Below, in pieces: positions 7,397 to 8,365 of a DNA stretch of 8,365 nucleotides (the first letter of the stretch is position 1; each line of letters opens with the position of its first letter). Position numbers and translations under genes: made by a program. The stretch comes from an uncultured Armatimonadota bacterium. GTDB taxonomy: Bacteria > Armatimonadota > Fimbriimonadia > Fimbriimonadales > Fimbriimonadaceae. The stretch is taken from positions 1 through 8,365 of the forward strand of contig CAMLEL010000084.1 of NCBI GenBank assembly GCA_946478935.1, written 5' to 3'. The notes beneath the pieces were generated by a model. It did no database searches, was not told where the DNA came from, and worked only from the letters and a program-made list of their open reading frames with translations.

Positions 7397-7659
7397 AGAC
7401 CCTCGGGCGGGGGTGCAACTCCCAATGCGTTGACCTGTACGCTGGCCGGAGTCGAGGCGGCTCCGGCAACGGCCAAGCGAAACGTAAAGGTTTGAGTCTG
7501 GCCACCAGGAACCTGGACCGCTCCGATTTCAACTCCGCTCTCGGCATCGCCATATCGTATAAGCGGGATGCCAAGTCGAATGGGGGGCGGCCCCACCACG
7601 TTACACGCTAGGAATAATTGATCTGGCGCATTGGCGTTGACCTGTACAAGCCAGGGCAT
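7393..7659 (-). CDS. Possible small hypothetical protein upstream of the orphan exported protein
   Basis: An 88-residue reading frame ending EGL-stop, whose TGA overlaps the ATG of the next gene (ATGA), an arrangement common in translationally coupled pairs. The sequence is beta-strand-like with alternating hydrophobic residues (VEIGAVQVPGG, QTFTFRLAVAG) and a Pro-rich end. The motif VQVNA occurs near both ends, encoded by an identical 14-nt DNA stretch. No signal peptide and no known family are recognised. The start is uncertain: ATG at 7659 has no good Shine-Dalgarno sequence, and in-frame ATGs also exist at 7731, 7746 and 7854. The same frame stays open to 8286 antisense to the M42 peptidase gene, so the openness of the frame is weak evidence of coding. 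It could also be the C-terminal remnant of a larger gene. Confidence 0.4.
   Translation of the reverse strand: MPWLVQVNANAPDQLFLACNVVGPPPIRLGIPLIRYGDAESGVEIGAVQVPGGQTQTFTFRLAVAGAASTPASVQVNALGVAPPPEGL
7427..7647. repeat. 14-nt direct repeat pair
   Basis: GCGTTGACCTGTAC occurs at 7427-7440 and again at 7634-7647, 207 bp apart. The distance is a multiple of three, so on the minus strand both copies are read in the same frame as VQVNA within the small hypothetical ORF. It may reflect an internal domain repeat or an ancient short duplication. Confidence 0.7.
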
Positions 7660-7926
7660 GCCCGAAACTTCAGAATGCCGCCTGGCGGCACACCTTTGCT
7701 CTAAAAAGGATGGAGGCGGCGATAGTTCCATATCCCTCTGACGCATTGCTAACAGACAGTATTCGGTCGGCTTGCCGCCGTCGTTGGTCCACTCCTGCGT
7801 TTCCAAGATTGGAACGAGGTTCGCCCGGGTTGCATCCCCTTGGTTGCAAGGCATTGTATATAAGGGGACGTTCCGGGGCCGCCCGAGGATCGCTTCGTCT
7901 CCAAAACTTTCAGGTAAACCCCATCC
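7660..7926. other. Divergent intergenic region with no assignable gene
   Basis: This stretch separates the minus-strand ORF from the plus-strand M42 peptidase. It holds a 15-nt palindrome TGCCGCCTGGCGGCA (7676-7690) and a TATATAAGG sequence (7857-7865) that could be part of a -10 element for the peptidase, though no matching -35 was found at a normal distance. The minus-strand frame of the small ORF stays open across the whole region. Apart from these I see no RNA gene, terminator or coding signal. Confidence 0.45.
7676..7690. repeat. 15-nt perfect inverted repeat
   Basis: TGCCGCC and GGCGGCA flank a single central base. No T-tract follows on either strand, so it is not a terminator. It may be a protein-binding site or a chance GC-rich palindrome. 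It lies 17 nt upstream of the ATG at 7659. Confidence 0.4.
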
Positions 7927-8365
7927 ATGAACATCGACCTGCTCCAACGCCTCACCGACGCCCACGGCGTCCCGGGCCAAGAAGATGCAATTCGAGAGAT
8001 TGTCCGTCATGAGCTCAAGGGTATTTGCGAATTCAAGACCGACTCCATGGGCAGCCTCCACTGCGTCAAGAAAGCAACCAAAGGCAAGGGCGGGAAAAAG
8101 CTGATGATCGCGGCGCATATGGACGAAATCGGATTCGTGGTGAAGTTCATCGATGGCAGCGGATTCCTTCGACTGCAATCGCTCGGGGGTTGGGACCCAC
8201 GGCAAATGAACTCGCAGAGGGTGCTGGTGCATACCCGCTCCGGGGTGCTGAACGGGGTGATGATGTACGGAACGAAGCCCAAGCACCTGCTAACCGAGGC
8301 CGAGATGAACAAGAAGCAGGAAGTGGCCGAGTTCTTCGTGGATATCGGGTTGAGCAGCGATGAAG
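7927..8365 (+). CDS. M42 family metallopeptidase (glutamyl/aminoacyl aminopeptidase), N-terminal part
   Basis: The first 146 residues are present; the gene continues past the right edge (family members are about 340-360 residues). M42 enzymes are cytoplasmic di-metal aminopeptidases that form large tetrahedral (TET) assemblies and trim short peptides, with specificity differing among paralogues. The visible start MNIDLLQRLTDAHGVPGQED matches the family N-terminus (L..L....G.sG.E). AAHMDEIGFVVKFID (62-76) contains the metal-binding AHMDE motif with H64 and the catalytic-site D66. GFLRLQSLGGWDP and NSQRVLVHTRSGVLNGVM lead into the inserted beta-rich dimerisation domain. The ATG at 7927 is the first start codon after an in-frame TAA at 7915-7917, so a longer N-terminus is excluded; the only Shine-Dalgarno candidate (CAGG) is distant. 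It is transcribed divergently from the neighbouring minus-strand genes. The remaining ligands lie beyond the window, so catalytic integrity cannot be judged. Confidence 0.92.
   Translation, partial: MNIDLLQRLTDAHGVPGQEDAIREIVRHELKGICEFKTDSMGSLHCVKKATKGKGGKKLMIAAHMDEIGFVVKFIDGSGFLRLQSLGGWDPRQMNSQRVLVHTRSGVLNGVMMYGTKPKHLLTEAEMNKKQEVAEFFVDIGLSSDE

Overview
The window looks like ordinary chromosome from a free-living bacterium of moderately high GC content. It carries no mobile-element, phage, CRISPR, tRNA or rRNA signature. A type B ribosomal protein L31, a methionine synthase reduced to its cobalamin/activation half, several large envelope proteins and an M42 peptidase fit a deep-branching environmental lineage. 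Armatimonadota (Fimbriimonadia-like) is my guess from overall resemblance; it is inference, not something the sequence proves.

Layout. Six or seven genes lie on the minus strand and are read from right to left. One gene at the right edge is on the plus strand. Minus strand in transcription order: a possible small ORF (7659-7393) overlaps an orphan exported protein of about 365 residues (7396-6296). Next come a DUF2339 multi-pass membrane protein (6135-4525), a MetH C-terminal module (4428-2692), ribosomal protein L31 (2603-2346), a GT-C type membrane glycosyltransferase (2256-298), and the proline-rich start of a probable DUF4870 membrane protein (214 to the left edge). Reading divergently on the plus strand is the N-terminal part of an M42 metallopeptidase (7927 to the right edge).

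Function. This is not one pathway. The MetH module (cobalamin carrier plus SAM-dependent reactivation) and L31 are housekeeping genes. The glycosyltransferase, DUF2339 and DUF4870 proteins are envelope proteins. The M42 enzyme is a peptide-trimming aminopeptidase. The catalytic half of methionine synthase (homocysteine and folate domains) is not in the window, so this organism should encode it elsewhere.

The regulatory layout is the more informative part. A strong intrinsic terminator follows L31, and a good promoter (TTGATC, 18-bp spacer, TATACT) begins inside its T-tract, placed so that the glycosyltransferase mRNA would be leaderless. A perfect 29-nt palindrome lies between the DUF2339 gene and metH, either as a terminator or as an operator over the metH promoter. 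I found no convincing new defence, mobile or biosynthetic system. The least explained part is 6296-7926: an orphan secreted protein, a small overlapping ORF with an internal repeat, and an unassigned intergenic stretch.
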